Assembly: GCA_018332375.1 (NCBI GenBank)
Contig: BOPV01000001.1
Span: forward strand, 806,001 to 870,000
Length of the DNA: 64,000 bases
Source: Roseiterribacter gracilis
GTDB taxonomy: Bacteria; Pseudomonadota; Alphaproteobacteria; BOG-932; Roseiterribacteraceae
Direction of reading: 5' to 3'
Position 1 is the stretch's first letter. Each line of letters opens with the position of its first letter. A program made the translations under genes and the position numbers. Below, piece after piece: positions 61,849 to 64,000 of the stretch. Under the pieces are notes generated by a model, which worked only from the letters and a program-made list of their open reading frames with translations, had not been told where the DNA came from and did not search any database.

Positions 61849-62913
61849 TCAGCTTTTGGCCGAAAGCTTCACCGGATCGGCCTTGCGGCGCCAATTATGG
61901 TGCGCCTCGACATAGCGAACCGTGCCCGACTTCGAGCGCATCACCACCGAGTGCGTCACAGCACCGCCGGCAAAGCGACGCACGCCGCGCAGCATCGGGC
62001 CGGTGGTCACGCCGGTGGCGGCAAACATGACGTCGCCCGACGCCATGTCCTTCAGCCCGTATTTCTTGTTGAGGTCGGTGACGCCCCACTTCTTGGCGCG
62101 CGCTTTTTCGTCCTCGTTGCGGAACAGCAGACGCCCCTGCATCTGGCCGCCGATGCAACGCAATGCAGCAGCAGCCAGCACGCCTTCCGGTGCACCGCCG
62201 GTGCCCATATAGACGTCGACGCCGGCATCGATCTGCGCCGTCGCAATCACGCCCGACACATCGCCATCCGAAATCAACATGATGCGCGCACCGGCTTTGC
62301 GCACGGCAGCGATCAGTTCCTGATGGCGCGGACGATCGAGAATGCAGACCACCAGGTCTGACACTTCGGCGCCTTTCGCTTTGGCGATCGCTTTCAGGTT
62401 TTCGGCCGGCTTGCGATCGAGATCGATCACGCCTTCCGGCAGGCCCGGACCGACCGCGATTTTTTCCATGTAGACGTCGGGCGCGTTCAAGAACCCGCCA
62501 TGCTCGGCCATCGCGATGACGGCGAGCGCATTCGGACCACCCATTGCCGTGATCGTCGTGCCTTCGAGCGGATCGAGCGCGATGTCGATCTTGGGACCTT
62601 TGCCGGTGCCGACCTTTTCGCCGATATACAGCATCGGCGCTTCGTCACGTTCGCCTTCGCCGATCACGACCGTGCCTTCGATCGACAGGCTGTTCAGCGC
62701 CTGGCGCATCGAATCCACCGCCGCCTGATCGGCTGCTTTCTCGTCACCGCGGCCCATCAGCAACGAAGCCGACAAAGCTGCTGCTTCGGTCACGCGCACG
62801 ACTTCGAGCGCGAGGTTGCGGTCCATCACCAGCGAAAACGTATCGGCCTGTGCTTTCGCGCTGTTGCTTTTCTTCGGGGCTGGTTTTGCGCTCGTCTTCT
62901 TCTTGCCGGCCAT
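61849..62913 (-). CDS. glpX: class II fructose-1,6-bisphosphatase GlpX
   Basis: 354 residues. After a Lys/Ala-rich N-terminal tail (about 22 residues), the core shows GRGDEKAADQAAV, GEGERDEAPMLYIGE, DPLEGTT (metal and phosphate ligands) and GTGGAPEG. It removes the 1-phosphate from fructose 1,6-bisphosphate in gluconeogenesis. It lies 31 nt after hom. Confidence 0.96.
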   Translation of the reverse strand: MAGKKKTSAKPAPKKSNSAKAQADTFSLVMDRNLALEVVRVTEAAALSASLLMGRGDEKAADQAAVDSMRQALNSLSIEGTVVIGEGERDEAPMLYIGEKVGTGKGPKIDIALDPLEGTTITAMGGPNALAVIAMAEHGGFLNAPDVYMEKIAVGPGLPEGVIDLDRKPAENLKAIAKAKGAEVSDLVVCILDRPRHQELIAAVRKAGARIMLISDGDVSGVIATAQIDAGVDVYMGTGGAPEGVLAAAALRCIGGQMQGRLLFRNEDEKARAKKWGVTDLNKKYGLKDMASGDVMFAATGVTTGPMLRGVRRFAGGAVTHSVVMRSKSGTVRYVEAHHNWRRKADPVKLSAKS

Positions 62914-62944
62914 GGCGTCTCCTCCTCGGAGCTATTCTTGTCGT

Positions 62945-64000
62945 TCAGAATTGTTCGATGCGGATCAAGCGCGGCGGCTCGACCACGGACTCCAGCGCAG
63001 CGATACGCGACACAGCGCCGGTCATGCGGCTTTCTTCGGTCTCGTGCGTGGTGAGGACGACAGGAACGCCTTCCCCCGGTGCACGTCCCCGCTGCAACAG
63101 ACTTTCCAGCGACACGCCCGCATCGCGGAGCGCAGCTGCAACGTCCGCAATCACACCCGGACGATCGAGCACAGTCAGCCGCAGATAATAGGCACCGACG
63201 CGCCGTGCGATCGACGCCGGTGTCAGCTTTTTCAGCTGCTCAGCCGGCACGCCGAAGGTCGGCGTCACACGGCCGCGCGCCACATCGACGAGATCGGCCA
63301 CGACGGCCGACGCCGTCGGTCCGGCGCCAGCGCCACGACCGACAAACAGCACCTTGTCGACGAAGTCACCGTCGACGACGACGGCGTTGAACACGCCTTC
63401 GGCAGCAGCGATCGGCGCCGTGATCGGCACCATGCACGGATGCACGCGTTGCTCGATGCCGTGATCGGTCAGACGCGCGATGCCCAGCAGCTTGATGCGG
63501 AAGCCAAGTTCCTGCGCGTATTCAATGTCGATCGCAGCGATGTGCCGGATGCCTTCGACATGCACGTGATCGAAGCCGACTTCGGTGCCGAACGCAGCCG
63601 CGGTCAGCACCGCCAGCTTGTGCGCGGTGTCGATGCCGTCGATGTCGAAGCTGGGATCGGCTTCGGCGTAGCCCAGCGCCTGTGCCTCGGCGAGAATGTC
63701 AGCGAAGTCGCGACCGCTCTCGCGCATCGCGGTCAGGATGTAGTTGCAGGTGCCGTTCAGAATGCCGTGCAATTCGCGCACGCCATTGGCTGCGAGACCT
63801 TCACGCAGACCTTTGACGATCGGAATGCCGCCCGCGACAGCCGCTTCGTAGGCGAGCTGCACGCCGTTGCTTTCAGCAAGCCGCGCCAGATGCGCGCCAT
63901 GTTTTGCAAGCAACGCCTTGTTGGCGGTGACGACCGGCTTCTTGGCAGCAAGTGCCGCTTCGACCGCGTCTTTGGCGACGCCGTCCGACCCACCGATCAG
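62945..64000 (-). CDS. hom: homoserine dehydrogenase, 5' end cut by window edge
   Basis: At least 351 residues are present, beginning inside the protein at LIGGSDGVAKDAVEAAL; the N-terminal NADP-binding part lies beyond 64000. The visible part has VVTANKALLAKHG, the catalytic-domain sequence GILNGTCNYILTAM, ALGYAEADPSFDIDGIDTAHK, and a C-terminal ACT domain (last 90 residues, LTVLDRPGVIADVAAAL). It makes homoserine for threonine and methionine synthesis; the ACT domain fits feedback by threonine. Confidence 0.97.
   Translation of the reverse strand: MIGGSDGVAKDAVEAALAAKKPVVTANKALLAKHGAHLARLAESNGVQLAYEAAVAGGIPIVKGLREGLAANGVRELHGILNGTCNYILTAMRESGRDFADILAEAQALGYAEADPSFDIDGIDTAHKLAVLTAAAFGTEVGFDHVHVEGIRHIAAIDIEYAQELGFRIKLLGIARLTDHGIEQRVHPCMVPITAPIAAAEGVFNAVVVDGDFVDKVLFVGRGAGAGPTASAVVADLVDVARGRVTPTFGVPAEQLKKLTPASIARRVGAYYLRLTVLDRPGVIADVAAALRDAGVSLESLLQRGRAPGEGVPVVLTTHETEESRMTGAVSRIAALESVVEPPRLIRIEQF

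Noticed and set aside
60469..62361. Open frame of 630 codons on the plus strand opposite recJ and glpX
   Set aside because: Shadow frame that spans two well-supported genes on the other strand.
1..64000. CRISPR arrays, insertion sequences, prophage, integrase or toxin-antitoxin modules
   Set aside because: No direct-repeat arrays, transposase motifs or phage gene clusters were seen; composition is even across the window.

Overview
This window is about 64 kb of high-GC chromosome from an alphaproteobacterium, probably a Rhodospirillales or Rhizobiales-type lineage; genus cannot be settled from the sequence alone. The class is indicated by the order rpsB-tsf-pyrH-frr-uppS-cdsA-dxr-rseP-bamA-ompH-lpxD-fabZ-lpxA-lpxI-lpxB, by LpxI rather than LpxH, by the block hom-glpX-recJ, by a CC0125-type lipoprotein, and by short-form prolyl-tRNA and zinc-less methionyl-tRNA synthetases. 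Genes are very tightly packed, often with ATGA, GTGA or TGATG stop/start overlaps. I see no insertion sequence, prophage, CRISPR array or rRNA; one tRNA (Ser, anticodon TGA) is present.

Layout. 1-4.3 kb: an L,D-transpeptidase (cut by the window edge), a lipoprotein and a two-subunit molybdenum hydroxylase of the IorAB type. 4.3-5.7 kb: a divergent promoter region, an orphan LuxR-type response regulator and a small four-cysteine protein. 5.7-8.3 kb: an ABC importer of the NMT1/SsuA/TauA type, substrate unknown. 8.4-22.6 kb: a long run on the minus strand. Read in the direction of transcription it encodes an alpha/beta hydrolase, peptidoglycan enzymes (MltB, RlpA, a D,D-carboxypeptidase), Tmk, HolB, MetG, TatD, an MBL hydrolase, a GT39 (ArnT-like) glycosyltransferase, a PAP2 phosphatase with an unexpected N-terminal winged-helix domain, a Ca2+/H+ antiporter and the periplasmic methionine sulfoxide repair pair MsrPQ. 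22.7-30.5 kb: tRNA-Ser, a small membrane protein, FlgL and FlgK, KdpD and KdpE (no kdpFABC in view) and a class 3 lipase-like protein. 30.5-36.7 kb: a small hypothetical protein, a FrnE-like DsbA protein, ComEC, GltX, citrate synthase and a 66-residue membrane protein.

36.75-51.6 kb is the translation/envelope operon on the minus strand, starting at a good promoter in front of rpsB. It covers ribosomal protein S2, EF-Ts, UMP kinase and ribosome recycling factor, then undecaprenyl diphosphate, CDP-diacylglycerol and isoprenoid synthesis, outer-membrane protein assembly and lipid A synthesis, ending in a glyoxalase. 51.7-64 kb holds a small lipoprotein (plus strand), a LysE exporter, DnaE, the lipoprotein exporter LolD and LolC/E, ProS, a secreted hypothetical protein, RecJ, GlpX and homoserine dehydrogenase (cut by the right edge).

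Most of the window is ordinary core genome. The least ordinary items are the winged-helix/PAP2 fusion and its tight coupling to an ArnT-like transferase, a hairpin that overlaps a ribosome binding site (1573-1602), the small cysteine-motif protein beside the orphan response regulator, and structured leaders in front of gltA and rpsB. I found no clear evidence for a wholly new multi-gene system.
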